From Streptomyces sedi (lineage in GTDB: Bacteria; Actinomycetota; Actinomycetes; Streptomycetales; Streptomycetaceae): a stretch of DNA of 64,000 nt. The DNA lies in assembly GCF_006335015.1 (NCBI RefSeq), contig NZ_VDGT01000001.1, positions 434,001 through 498,000 of the forward strand, given 5' to 3'. Shown one piece after another: positions 52,955 to 61,319 of the stretch. Every line of letters begins with the position of its first letter. Position 1 is the first letter of the stretch. Position numbers and translations under genes: made by a program. Below the pieces are notes generated by a model. That model worked only from the letters and a program-made list of their open reading frames with translations. It did not search any database and was not told the origin of the DNA.

Positions 52955-54313
52955 GTGAACGTCCGCAAGCCCTCATCCGACATGGTGGCCGCCGCCTCGG
53001 CGCTGCTGCTCTTCGCCGTCTCCGCCGTCGTCGGCGCCGCCGTCAACGGCGACGACGTGCTGTTTCTCGACTGGCCGCCGCTGTTCGCCGAGTGGGAGCC
53101 CCATCTGGGGCCCGGCACGCCGGCGGCGCTGCTGGTGACCGCCGTGGTGGTGGTCAACGGGCCCACGTGGGCTCGCCGGTTGAGTTGGCGGGCGCTGGCG
53201 TGGGCCTCGGGCGCCGGTTCGCTGCTGTGGATCACGTCGCTGGCGCTGGTCGACGGCTGGCGGCGCGGGGTGACCGAACGGCTCGCCCACGGGCAGGAGT
53301 ATCTGACGGCGCTGGACGACATCGGCGGGATCGGGCACTTCCTGCGGACGTTCACCGACCACATCCCGCTGGACTCCCCCGACAACTGGCCCGCCCATGT
53401 CGCGGGGCATCCGCCGGGCGCCACGCTCACGTTCGTCCTGCTGGACCGGGTGGGGCTGGCCGGCGGTGGCTGGGCCGCCGCGTTCTGCGTGGTGGTCGCG
53501 GCCTCCGCCGCGCCGGCGGTGCTGGTGACCGTGCGCGCGCTGGCCGGGGAGGAGTCGGCCAGGCGCGCGGCGCCGTTCGTCGTGCTGGCGCCGGCCGCGG
53601 TGTGGATGGGGGTCTCCGCGGACGGCTACTTCGCCGGGGTCGCGGCCTGGGCGGTGGCGCTGCTGGCGCTGTCGGTGCGCGGCTCCCGGGGCCGAACGGG
53701 GCGCCGGCTGGCGGCCCTCGGGTCCGGGCTGCTCTTCGGACTGCTGCTGTACCTGTCGTACGGGCTGGTGCTGATGGCGGCGCTCGGGGTCGCGGTGCTG
53801 CTGGTCGCGTGGGACGCCCGCCCGCTGCCCTGGGTGCTGCTGGGGGTGGCGCCGTGGGGCGTGGCGTTCACGGCGGCCGGGTTCTGGTGGTTCGACGGCT
53901 ACACGATCCTCGTCGACCGCTACCACGCGGGGGCCGGCGGCTACCGGCCCTACTCCTACTTCGTGTGGGCCAACCTCGCCGCCCAGGTCGCCTCCGTCGG
54001 CCTGGCCACCGCCGCCGGGCTGCGCCGCGCCGTGGTGGACGGGGTGTGGGGGGCGCGGGAGTTGGCGGCGCGGCGCCCGGTGGACGCCGAGCACCTGGCG
54101 CTGATCGCTCTGGTGGCGGCGGGCGCGGTGGCCGTGCTCGCGGCCGACGTGTCCGGGATGAGCAAGGCGGAGACGGAACGGATCTGGCTGCCGTTCGCCG
54201 TCTGGTTGCTGCCGGCCGCCGCGCTGCTCCCGGCGGCGCTGGCCCGTTCGTGGCTGGTCGCCCAGGCGGCGACGGCGCTACTGGTCAACCACCTGTGGCT
54301 CACCCGCTGGTAG
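52955..54313 (+). CDS. Polytopic membrane protein, possible GT-C glycosyltransferase
   Basis: A 452-residue integral membrane protein with about 11 helices. An early extracytoplasmic loop contains WPPLFAEWEPH, and a second holds DNWPAHVAGHPPGATLTFVLLD; the HPPG-type loop after an acidic residue is typical of lipid-linked GT-C glycosyltransferases such as the ArnT/mannosyltransferase families. A conserved-looking region GFWWFDGYTILVDRYHAGAGGYRPY follows. No further domain is visible, and the class is an inference. The GTG has a leaderless -10. The gene ends in the first unit of an 18-bp repeat array. It heads a run of envelope or glycan-type genes. Confidence 0.72.
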   Translation: MNVRKPSSDMVAAASALLLFAVSAVVGAAVNGDDVLFLDWPPLFAEWEPHLGPGTPAALLVTAVVVVNGPTWARRLSWRALAWASGAGSLLWITSLALVDGWRRGVTERLAHGQEYLTALDDIGGIGHFLRTFTDHIPLDSPDNWPAHVAGHPPGATLTFVLLDRVGLAGGGWAAAFCVVVAASAAPAVLVTVRALAGEESARRAAPFVVLAPAAVWMGVSADGYFAGVAAWAVALLALSVRGSRGRTGRRLAALGSGLLFGLLLYLSYGLVLMAALGVAVLLVAWDARPLPWVLLGVAPWGVAFTAAGFWWFDGYTILVDRYHAGAGGYRPYSYFVWANLAAQVASVGLATAAGLRRAVVDGVWGARELAARRPVDAEHLALIALVAAGAVAVLAADVSGMSKAETERIWLPFAVWLLPAAALLPAALARSWLVAQAATALLVNHLWLTRW

Positions 54314-54430
54314 GTCCCGAGCCCACTGGTAAGCCCAAGCCCGCCGGTAAGCCCAGGTCCGCTGGTAAGCCCAAGCCTGCCGGTAAGCCCAGGTCCGCTG
54401 GTCAACCCGAGTCGATTGGTACGTCCGAGC
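54305..54430 (+). repeat. Seven 18-bp tandem repeats
   Basis: Seven units of consensus CNGCYGGTAAGCCCARGY run without interruption from 54305. The first unit contains the stop codon (TGGTAG) of the upstream gene and the last ends just before the ribosome site of the next gene. Most units carry TAA or TAG in the upstream gene's frame. In another frame the array would read GKPKPA/GKPRSA repeats. Confidence 0.9.
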
Positions 54431-54446
54431 GAGGGGGAGGGGCACG

Positions 54447-55562
54447 ATGCCCGAGGAGTCTACGGCGCGGGGGCGCGCCCGGTTGCACGACGCGCGCACG
54501 GCGACGGCGGTGGGCCGCTGGCTGGGGGCGGGGGTGGTGGTCTGCTTCGTGACCGGACTGGTCAGTCACGGTCTCCAGACGCCGCCCGGCTGGCTGGCGC
54601 CCCATCTGCCGACCCGCCCCGTCTGGGGCTACCGCTTCACCCAGGGGCTCCATGTGGCGACGGGGATCGCGCTGATCCCGCTGCTGCTGGTCAAGTTGTG
54701 GACGGTCCGGCCGAAGCTGTTCGTCTGGCCGCCGGTGCGCTCCGTGCGCCACGCGGCGGAACGGGCCTCGATCGGGGTACTGGTGTCGGCCGCGCTGCTG
54801 GAGGTGTTCCTCGGACTGGTCAACACCGCGCAGTGGTACCCGTGGCCGTTCCCGTTCCGCGCGGTGCACTGGGCGCTGGCCTGGGTGCTGGTGGGCGCGA
54901 CGCTGCTGCATGTGGCGTTGAAGGCGCCGGAGATCGCCGCCAACTGGCGGCGGGCGCCGGCCGATCCGCAGGGCCCGGACCGCAGGTCGCTGCTGCGCGG
55001 GACGGGGGCGGCGGTCGGCGTGCTGACGCTGGTGACGGCCGGGCAGGCGTTCGCGCCGCTGCGCCCGTTGACGCTGCTGGCGCCGCGCCGCCCCGACGCG
55101 TCGGCCCAGGGCATGCCCGTCAACCGGACGGCGGCCCAGGCGGGCGTCGCCGGCCTGGTCGCGTCGGAGTGGCGGCTGGAGGTGGCGGGACCGCGCCCGT
55201 TCTCCCTCGCGCTGGCCGAGTTGAACGAACTGCCGCAGCACACCGCGCGGTTGCCGATCGCCTGCGTCGAGGGCTGGAGCGCGTCGGCGGACTGGACGGG
55301 GGTGCGGGTGCGTGACCTGCTGGCACGCGTGGACGCCCCGGAGGGCTCGGCCGTGCGCGTCGTGTCGCTCCAGAGCCGGGGCGGCTACCGGGTCTCCGAG
55401 CTGCCGCCCCCGCACGCCTGGGACCCGCTGACGCTGCTGGCGCTGCGGATCAACGGGGAGGAACTCTCCCCCGACCACGGGTTTCCCGCCCGGATCATCG
55501 CCCCCAACCGCCCCGGGGTGCTCCAGACCAAGTGGATCGGACGGATCGAGGTGCTGTCATGA
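54447..55562 (+). CDS. Membrane b-cytochrome/molybdopterin oxidoreductase fusion
   Basis: A 371-residue protein joining an N-terminal membrane domain with about four helices (His-bearing, for example YRFTQGLHVATG and HWALAWVLVGATLLH), like a b-type cytochrome, to a C-terminal molybdopterin-binding domain of the sulfite-oxidase fold. The Moco cysteine is Cys273 in IACVEGWSASADWTGV, followed by the RGGYR and NGEELSPDHGFPARIIAPNRPG segments. In the YedY/YedZ system the two parts are separate proteins; the fusion suggests a self-contained membrane reductase/oxidase. GAGGGGGAGGGG precedes the ATG. The stop overlaps the next gene (ATGA). Confidence 0.85.
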   Translation: MPEESTARGRARLHDARTATAVGRWLGAGVVVCFVTGLVSHGLQTPPGWLAPHLPTRPVWGYRFTQGLHVATGIALIPLLLVKLWTVRPKLFVWPPVRSVRHAAERASIGVLVSAALLEVFLGLVNTAQWYPWPFPFRAVHWALAWVLVGATLLHVALKAPEIAANWRRAPADPQGPDRRSLLRGTGAAVGVLTLVTAGQAFAPLRPLTLLAPRRPDASAQGMPVNRTAAQAGVAGLVASEWRLEVAGPRPFSLALAELNELPQHTARLPIACVEGWSASADWTGVRVRDLLARVDAPEGSAVRVVSLQSRGGYRVSELPPPHAWDPLTLLALRINGEELSPDHGFPARIIAPNRPGVLQTKWIGRIEVLS

Positions 55563-55996
55563 GGATCGCGCGGGGAGCGCTCGCCGTGGTCGGTCTCGCG
55601 CTGATGCTGGCGGGCGCGCGGCTGCTGCTGGTGGCGACGCCGGACGGCGCGCCCTTCGACGTGGCGGTGTGGCTCGGCGGCGCGCTGGTGGCGCACGACG
55701 TGGTGCTGGCGTCGCTCGTGATGCTCGCGGGGCTGGCGGTGCCACGGGGGCCGGGGCGCGGGGTGGTCCGCGGCGGGATGGTGGTGGCCGGGTGCGCGAC
55801 GCTGGTGGTGCTGCCGATCCTGCTGCGCCCCGGCGCGCCGCGCAATCCCACCGTGCTGTCGCTCGACTACGGCACCAACCTGGCCGCGCTGCTCGCGGCC
55901 GTGGCGGTGGCCACGGTCGGCGTCGCGCTGTCCGCCCGGCTGCGGGCGGCGCGCCGGGCGCGCGGGCTCAGCGCGCGCCCCGACGCAGGGCGCTGA
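55559..55996 (+). CDS. Small four-helix membrane protein, unknown
   Basis: A 145-residue integral membrane protein with four predicted helices (for example ALAVVGLALMLAGARLLLV and VVRGGMVVAGCATLVVLPILL) and a short basic C-terminus. Start by ATGA overlap with the molybdopterin fusion gene, so it is co-made and may be its partner or anchor. It overlaps the convergent methyltransferase gene by 29 bp at its 3' end. Confidence 0.82.
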   Translation: MRIARGALAVVGLALMLAGARLLLVATPDGAPFDVAVWLGGALVAHDVVLASLVMLAGLAVPRGPGRGVVRGGMVVAGCATLVVLPILLRPGAPRNPTVLSLDYGTNLAALLAAVAVATVGVALSARLRAARRARGLSARPDAGR

Positions 55997-56633
55997 ACGC
56001 CCGGCCGTCGACCGTCCACTGGTCGGCCGGCCGCCAGCCGCCGCGCCGGGCCAGGGCGCGCAGTGCGCCGGGACCGACGCGGGCCCACGGGAACGCGGCG
56101 CCGAAGGAGCCCGCCGCGCCGGCGAGGCGGACCTCGAACCGTTCGTCGACCTCCTCGGCAGCGGTCTCGACGACCAGCAGGCCGCCCGGCTCCACCACGG
56201 CGGCGACCCGCCGCAGCAGCGCGGAAGGGTCGCCGCCGATCCCGACGTTGCCGTCGACCAACAGGGCGCTGCCCCAACGGCCTTCGGCGGGCAGCGGCTG
56301 GAAGACCGAACGGAGCAGCGCCGTTCCGCCAGAGGCCCGGGTGCGGGCGACGGCGGCCGGCGCGGTGTCGATGCCGAGGGCCGGGCGCGCGGCGCGGGCC
56401 AGCGCGGCGACCATGCGCCCCGGGCCGCAGCCGATGTCCAGCACCTCGCCGCGACATCGTTCGAGCACCGACAGGTCGGCGGCGTCGGGGCGGGCGCACC
56501 AGCGCGCGACGTCCAGCGGCAGCCTGGCGCCGTCCGCGCGCAGCAGATACAGCGGCCCGCGCCCGGCGCGCAGGGCGGCGGCGTAGGGGTCGGCGGTCCA
56601 CGGGTGCGCGGGCGACGCGACGACGGCGGTCAT
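55968..56633 (-). CDS. SAM-dependent methyltransferase (class I)
   Basis: A 221-residue methyltransferase. Motif I is EVLDIGCGPGRMVAALA (about residues 62-78), then GIDTAPAAVARTRASG and a post-I acidic position, with LLVVETAAEE later. It ends in VDGRAFSALRRGAR. The start overlaps the stop of the upstream DUF2064 gene (ATGA), so it is the third gene of a minus-strand operon with two glycosyltransferase-fold genes. Substrate unknown. Confidence 0.88.
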   Translation of the reverse strand: MTAVVASPAHPWTADPYAAALRAGRGPLYLLRADGARLPLDVARWCARPDAADLSVLERCRGEVLDIGCGPGRMVAALARAARPALGIDTAPAAVARTRASGGTALLRSVFQPLPAEGRWGSALLVDGNVGIGGDPSALLRRVAAVVEPGGLLVVETAAEEVDERFEVRLAGAAGSFGAAFPWARVGPGALRALARRGGWRPADQWTVDGRAFSALRRGAR

Positions 56634-57406
56634 CCGGCGCTCCCCTCGTGCGCGGGGGCGCCGGACAGCGCGGCGTGCAGCGCGGTGAACCGTCCCGGCG
56701 GCGCCCCGGCCGCCACCAGGGCGGCGTCGGCCGCGGTGTCGACGTCGCGCAGGGTCGGCAACTCCTCGACGGAGAAGCCGAGTCGGCGCAGCCGGGCGCG
56801 TTGCGCGGCGCCCGTGTCGGCGCGGGACATGGGGACGCCGGCGACGGCTTCGGGGCGCGGCTCGGCCATGCCGAGCGCCCAGAAGCCGCCGTCGGCGGCG
56901 GGGCCGAGCCAGGCCCGGCCGGGCGGCCAGGCGTCGGGGGCGGTGGCCGGGGCGAGGAGTTCGGGGGTGAGCTGCGGGGTGTCCATGCCGACCAGCAGGG
57001 CCGGGCCCCGGCACGCGGCGAAGGCGGCGGCGATCCGTTCGTCGAGCCCGCCGGCCTCCTGCGGCACCACCGTGAACCCGGGCGGCAGCCACCGGCCCGG
57101 CCGCCCGTCGAGCACCAGGACCCGGCGCCTGGCCGGAACGCGCAGCACGGCGCGCAACGTGTCGGCGAGCGCCGCCTCGGCCAGCGCGGCGGCCTCCTCG
57201 GGGGTGAACGGCGGGGTGAGCCGCGTCTTGACCCGGCCGGGCACCGGCTCCTTCGCGATGACCAGCAGCGTCGCGGGGCCCGCCGGGGCGGAGGCGCGCG
57301 ACTCCGGGGCGGCGCCCGCGGCGTTCCGTCCGCCGTCCGGCGTTTCCCGTTCCGTGCCCGCGGCGTTCCGCCCGGAGCCTGCCGTTTCCCGTTCCGTGCG
57401 CGTCAC
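56630..57406 (-). CDS. DUF2064 / TIGR04282-type glycosyltransferase-fold protein
   Basis: A 258-residue protein of the GT-A-like TIGR04282 family, with VIAKEPVPGRVKTRLTPPF, VGMDTPQLTPELL and LGPAADGGFWALG. Its first 40 residues are two tandem 14-residue repeats (TERETAGSGRNAAG / TERETPDGGRNAAG) of low complexity, probably a recent insertion. It starts in a GTGA overlap with the upstream GT2 gene and stops in an ATGA overlap with the methyltransferase. Partner genes of this family often make odd sugar conjugates; the product here is unknown. Confidence 0.85.
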   Translation of the reverse strand: MTRTERETAGSGRNAAGTERETPDGGRNAAGAAPESRASAPAGPATLLVIAKEPVPGRVKTRLTPPFTPEEAAALAEAALADTLRAVLRVPARRRVLVLDGRPGRWLPPGFTVVPQEAGGLDERIAAAFAACRGPALLVGMDTPQLTPELLAPATAPDAWPPGRAWLGPAADGGFWALGMAEPRPEAVAGVPMSRADTGAAQRARLRRLGFSVEELPTLRDVDTAADAALVAAGAPPGRFTALHAALSGAPAHEGSAG

Positions 57407-58068
57407 TTGAGCACCGCCCGCATGTCGGAGACCGCGCGCCAGGTGCCGAGCCAGGTGCCCGTCACCTTCGAACGGCCGGTGCGCGGGGCGTAGGGGACCT
57501 CGGTCTCCTCGATCCGCCAGCCCGCCTCCGCGGCCCTGACCACCATCTGGAGCGGGTAGCCGCTGCGCCGGTCGGTCAGCCCCAGGTCGAGCAGCGCCTC
57601 CCGGCGTGCCACGCGCATCGGGCCGAGGTCGGCCAGCCGGACCCCGGTGCGCCGCCGCAGCATCCCGGCGAGCACCCGGTTGCCGGCCCTGGCGTGCGGC
57701 GGCCAGGCGCCGCGGGTCGTGGGCCGGCGCCGCGCCAGCACGAGTTCGGCGTCGCCCGCGGCGACCGGCGCGGCGACGCGCGGCAGTTCGGCGGGGTCGA
57801 GGGTGCCGTCGCAGTCGCAGAACGCCACCAGCGGTGCGGTGGCCGCGAGCAGCCCGGCGTGGCAGGCGGCGCCGAAGCCGCGGCGGGGCTCGCGCACGAC
57901 CCGGGCGCCCAGCCGTTCGGCGAGGGCCGCAGAGCCGTCGGCGGAACCGTTGTCCACCACCAGCGCACGCCAGCCGTCCGGGACCCTGGACAGCACCCAG
58001 GGCAGCGCTTCCGCTTCGTCGAGGCAGGGCAGCACGAGATCGCCCTGCGTGATCGGGGAGTTGGTCAC
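57403..58068 (-). CDS. Family 2 glycosyltransferase
   Basis: A 221-residue GT2 enzyme. DLVLPCLDEAEALPWVL is the nucleotide-binding N-terminus, VVDNGSADGSAALA the second motif, and FCDCDGTLDPAEL carries the DxD-like metal motif. It resembles the dolichol/polyprenyl-phosphate sugar transferase group but has no membrane helix. GTG at 58068 with TAGGGT 8 nt upstream (leaderless-like). First gene of the GT2 - DUF2064 - methyltransferase operon, divergent from the response regulator. Confidence 0.88.
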   Translation of the reverse strand: MTNSPITQGDLVLPCLDEAEALPWVLSRVPDGWRALVVDNGSADGSAALAERLGARVVREPRRGFGAACHAGLLAATAPLVAFCDCDGTLDPAELPRVAAPVAAGDAELVLARRRPTTRGAWPPHARAGNRVLAGMLRRRTGVRLADLGPMRVARREALLDLGLTDRRSGYPLQMVVRAAEAGWRIEETEVPYAPRTGRSKVTGTWLGTWRAVSDMRAVLK

Positions 58069-58194
58069 GCCACACCACCCTACGGAGCCGAATCGGGCAA
58101 ATCGGGGCATGAGGTCTTACGGAACCCTGACATCGACCCGTCAGGGGCGCCCGCGCCCTCGGCGGGAGCAACGCCCGGTGTGACACTCGGTGCT

Positions 58195-58902
58195 ATGCGC
58201 CAGCCGAACCCCGCGACCCCGCCGTCCCGGGTCCTCGTCGTCGACGACGACCCGACCGTGGCGGAGGTGGTGACCAGTTATCTGCGTCGGGCCGGATTCG
58301 TCGTCGACCGGGTCGGGGACGGGCCCGCCGCCCTGACCAGGGCGGCCGAGTGCCCTCCCGACCTGGTCGTCCTCGACCTGATGCTGCCGGGCCTGGACGG
58401 CCTGTCCGTCTGCCGGGGACTGCGCGAACGGGGGCCCGTTCCCGTCGTGATGCTCACCGCGCGCGGCGACGAGGAGGACCGGGTCCTCGGCCTTGAGGTC
58501 GGCGCCGACGACTACGTGACCAAGCCGTTCAGCCCCCGAGAACTGGTGCTGCGCGTCACCTCCGTGCTGCGCCGCGCGCAGGCCCGCCCCGCCGCGGACG
58601 AGGGCGTGCTGCGGGCCGGGGCCCTCGTGCTCGACCCCAGGGCGCACACCGCGTCCGACGCGCGCGGCGAACTGCGCCTGACCCTGCGGGAGTTCGACCT
58701 GCTGGCGCACTTTCTGCGCCATCCGGGGCGCGTGTTCGGCAGGGAGGAGCTGATGGGTAGCGTATGGGGGTGGGACTACGGTGACCTGTCGACCGTGACC
58801 GTGCACATCCGCAGGCTGCGGCACAAGATCGAGACCGATCCCGCGAAGCCGCGCCTGATCACCACGGTCTGGGGAGTCGGTTACCGCTTCGACGCCGGGT
58901 GA
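58195..58902 (+). CDS. Response regulator, OmpR/PhoB family
   Basis: A 235-residue transcription factor. The receiver domain has the acidic pair VVDDD, phosphoacceptor Asp61 (VLDLMLPG), conserved Thr (MLTARG) and Lys (VTKPF). The winged-helix DNA-binding domain ends in VWGVGYRF. The cognate kinase gene follows after 7 bp. The ATG is preceded by GACACT at 7 nt. TTACGGAA 71 bp upstream is a candidate autoregulatory site. Confidence 0.94.
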   Translation: MRQPNPATPPSRVLVVDDDPTVAEVVTSYLRRAGFVVDRVGDGPAALTRAAECPPDLVVLDLMLPGLDGLSVCRGLRERGPVPVVMLTARGDEEDRVLGLEVGADDYVTKPFSPRELVLRVTSVLRRAQARPAADEGVLRAGALVLDPRAHTASDARGELRLTLREFDLLAHFLRHPGRVFGREELMGSVWGWDYGDLSTVTVHIRRLRHKIETDPAKPRLITTVWGVGYRFDAG

Positions 58903-58909
58903 GGGGCGC

Positions 58910-60034
58910 GTGGGATTCCAACAGCTGCTGCGGGACCTCCCGCTCATCGCCCTCTACGCGGCGGCCGGGGCGGCCGTCGCCGGCGCCGTCGGCGTGGGTG
59001 TGCTCGCCATGGTCAGACGGCGCTCGGTCTCGGTCTCGCTGGCCGTGCTGATCGGGATCACCGTCAGCGCCCTGCTGGCGGGGACCCTCTCGGTGGCCTG
59101 GGCGATGTTCCTGTCCGCCCACGACCTGGCCGTGGTGGTCACCGTCAACGCGGTCGGCGCGCTGGCCGCCACCGCCACCGCGCTGCTGCTCGGCCGCTGG
59201 GTGACGGGCGCGCACCGCGCGTTGCAGCGGTCGGCGCGCACGCTGGGCGAGGTCGGCACCTTCACCCCGCCCACCGGCCCGATGCCCGCCGAACTCACCT
59301 CCCTCGCGGAGCAGTTGGCCGCCGCGCAGGACAAGCTGGCGGAGGCCAGGGAGCGCGAACGGGCCCTGGAGTCCTCCCGCAGGGAGCTGGTCGCCTGGAT
59401 CTCCCACGACCTGCGCTCGCCGCTCGCCGGGCTGCGTGCCATGGCCGAGGCGCTGGAGGACGGCGTCGCCGAGGACCCCGACCGCTACCACCGGCTCATC
59501 CGCACCGAGGTCGAACGGCTCGGCTCCCTCGTCGGCGACCTCTTCGAACTCTCCCGCATCCAGGCCGGGGCGCTGGCCCTGAGCCCGACCCGGCTGTCGG
59601 TCTACGACCTCATCAGCGACGCCATCGCCGGCGCCGACCCGCTCGCGCGGCAGAGCGGCGTGGTCCTGGCCGACCACGGCGTGGAGCCGGTGCCCGTCGA
59701 GGTCGACGGCAAGGAGATGCACCGCGTGCTGGCCAACCTGCTGGTCAACGCGATCCGCCACACCCCGCCCGACGGAACGGTCGCCGTGGCGGCGGCGCGC
59801 CGCGCGGAGACGGTGGTGCTGTCGGTGACGGACGGCTGCGGCGGCATCCCGCCGGACGCGTTGCCCCGCGTCTTCGACACGGGATGGCGCGGCTCCGACG
59901 CGCGGACGCCTCCGGCGGGGGCGGGGCTCGGGCTGGCGATCGTGCGCGGCATCGTCGAGGCGCACGCCGGCCACACGGGCGTCCGGAACGTGGAGGGCGG
60001 CTGCCGCTTCGAGGTCGTGCTGCCTGCGCGCTGA
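58910..60034 (+). CDS. Sensor histidine kinase
   Basis: A 374-residue membrane kinase. There are two or three N-terminal helices with almost no extracytoplasmic domain (residues about 7-100), a HAMP-like/coiled linker (AALQ-type, SLAEQLAAAQDKLAEARERE), the DHp domain with His166 in WISHDLRSPL, and the ATPase domain with N-box LVNAIRHTPPDG, G1 DGCGGI and G2 GAGLGLAIV. It lacks a sizeable sensor domain, so it may sense the membrane state or a partner protein. GTG start 7 bp after the response regulator stop. Confidence 0.93.
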   Translation: MGFQQLLRDLPLIALYAAAGAAVAGAVGVGVLAMVRRRSVSVSLAVLIGITVSALLAGTLSVAWAMFLSAHDLAVVVTVNAVGALAATATALLLGRWVTGAHRALQRSARTLGEVGTFTPPTGPMPAELTSLAEQLAAAQDKLAEARERERALESSRRELVAWISHDLRSPLAGLRAMAEALEDGVAEDPDRYHRLIRTEVERLGSLVGDLFELSRIQAGALALSPTRLSVYDLISDAIAGADPLARQSGVVLADHGVEPVPVEVDGKEMHRVLANLLVNAIRHTPPDGTVAVAAARRAETVVLSVTDGCGGIPPDALPRVFDTGWRGSDARTPPAGAGLGLAIVRGIVEAHAGHTGVRNVEGGCRFEVVLPAR

Positions 60035-60077
60035 GCCGCCGACTCCCGTGCGGGGGCGGGGCGTTCGGGGGCACTCC

Positions 60078-60105
60078 CTTCCGTAACGGCGCGCCCTTAC
60101 GGAAG
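60078..60105. promoter_or_regulatory. Near-perfect 28-bp dyad upstream of the epimerase
   Basis: CTTCCGTAA (60078-60086) and TTACGGAAG (60097-60105) flank a 10-bp core containing GGCGCGCC; only one position pair breaks the symmetry. It lies just after the sensor kinase gene and 58 bp before the epimerase start. The half-site TTACGGAA also occurs at 58117-58124, before the response regulator. It could be a regulator site or a terminator for the kinase gene. Confidence 0.5.
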
Positions 60106-60150
60106 TATGACGTCAGGGCCGGACACGGCGGCCCCGGCGCGCGGCGCGGA

Positions 60151-60156
60151 TAGCGT
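60151..60156 (+). promoter_or_regulatory. Putative -10 hexamer of a leaderless epimerase transcript
   Basis: TAGCGT, 6 nt, then ATG at 60163, which has no ribosome site. Confidence 0.5.
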
Positions 60157-60162
60157 TCCCCC

Positions 60163-61209
60163 ATGCGTGTACTGGTCACCGGCGGCGCCGGTTTCATCGG
60201 GTCGCACATCGTCGACGAGCTGCTGCGTGAGGGCCACGAGCCGTCCGTGCTCGACGTGCGCCGCCCCCCGCCGCACCTCGCGGAGGCGGCGGACGTCCGC
60301 TGGCACCACGCCGACATCCGCGACCCCGCGCCCCTGCGGCACGCGCTCCGCGACGTGGACGCCGTCTGCCACCAGGCGGCCATGGTCGGCCTCGGCAAGG
60401 ACTTCGCCGACGCACCCGCCTATGTGAGCGTCAACGACCACGGCACCGCGCTGCTGCTGGCCGCCATGGCGGACGCCGGCGTGGAACGGCTGGTGCTGGC
60501 GGGGTCGATGGTCGTCTACGGCGAGGGTCGCTACGACTGCCCCACCCACGGCCCGGTGCGGCCCGGTCCGCGCGGCGCCGACCGGCTCGCCGCCGGGGAG
60601 TTCGAGCCGCCGTGCCCCCGCTGCGGCGCCCCGCTGGTCCCCGGGCTGGTCACCGAGGACGCACCGACCGACCCGCGCAACGTCTACGCCACGACCAAGC
60701 TCGCCCAGGAACACCTGGCCGCCGCCTGGGCCAGGGCGACCGGCGGGCGGGCGACCAGCCTGCGCTACCACAACGTGTACGGCGACCGGATGCCGAGGGA
60801 CACCCCCTACGCGGGGGTCGCGTCGTTCTTCCGTTCGGCGCTGGAGGCGGGCCGCGCGCCCCGCGTCTTCGAGGACGGCGGCCAGCTGCGCGACTTCGTG
60901 CATGTCACCGACGTGGCCGCCGCCAACGTCGCCGCGTTGACGAGCGACACCGTCCGCCCGGAGGGGGAGCTGCGCGCGTTCAACGTCGGCAGCGGCGAAC
61001 GGCGCACCATCGGCGAGATGGCGCGCGCCCTGGCGGACGCCCACGGCGGGCCGGCCCCCGTCGTCACGGGCGAGTACCGCCTGGGCGACGTCCGGCACAT
61101 CACCGCGTCCCCGGCACGCGCCCACGCCGCGCTCGGCTGGACGCCGCGCGTCGCGTTCGCGCCCGGGATGCGGGCCTTCGCCAACGCGGAGCTGCGCGAG
61201 GCCGGTTGA
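60163..61209 (+). CDS. NAD-dependent epimerase/dehydratase (extended SDR) with Cys insertion
   Basis: A 348-residue nucleotide-sugar-type SDR enzyme. GGAGFIGSH (about 7-15) is the NAD-binding loop, and the catalytic YATTK has Tyr175 and Lys179. Between them lies an insertion with CPRCGAPL (Cys151, Cys154), not part of a standard SDR fold, that may bind metal or be structural. The C-terminal substrate domain (LRYHNVYGDRMPRD, QLRDFVHVTDVA) is typical. It is the last gene of the glycan-like region. Confidence 0.9.
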   Translation: MRVLVTGGAGFIGSHIVDELLREGHEPSVLDVRRPPPHLAEAADVRWHHADIRDPAPLRHALRDVDAVCHQAAMVGLGKDFADAPAYVSVNDHGTALLLAAMADAGVERLVLAGSMVVYGEGRYDCPTHGPVRPGPRGADRLAAGEFEPPCPRCGAPLVPGLVTEDAPTDPRNVYATTKLAQEHLAAAWARATGGRATSLRYHNVYGDRMPRDTPYAGVASFFRSALEAGRAPRVFEDGGQLRDFVHVTDVAAANVAALTSDTVRPEGELRAFNVGSGERRTIGEMARALADAHGGPAPVVTGEYRLGDVRHITASPARAHAALGWTPRVAFAPGMRAFANAELREAG

Positions 61210-61319
61210 GGCACCCTGGCGTGTCCGGCGGGCGCGGGACGGGGCGGTCGGCGAGCATCGCAGCTGGTCCACGAGGTGTGGACCGTTCCGCGCAGGCCCC
61301 GCACCCCCGAAGGAACCAG

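Noticed and set aside
54314..54446. Collagen-like GKPKPA coding tail
   Set aside because: The repeats read GKPKPA only in a frame that does not belong to the upstream gene, which stops at 54313. A frameshift would be needed, for which there is no sign.
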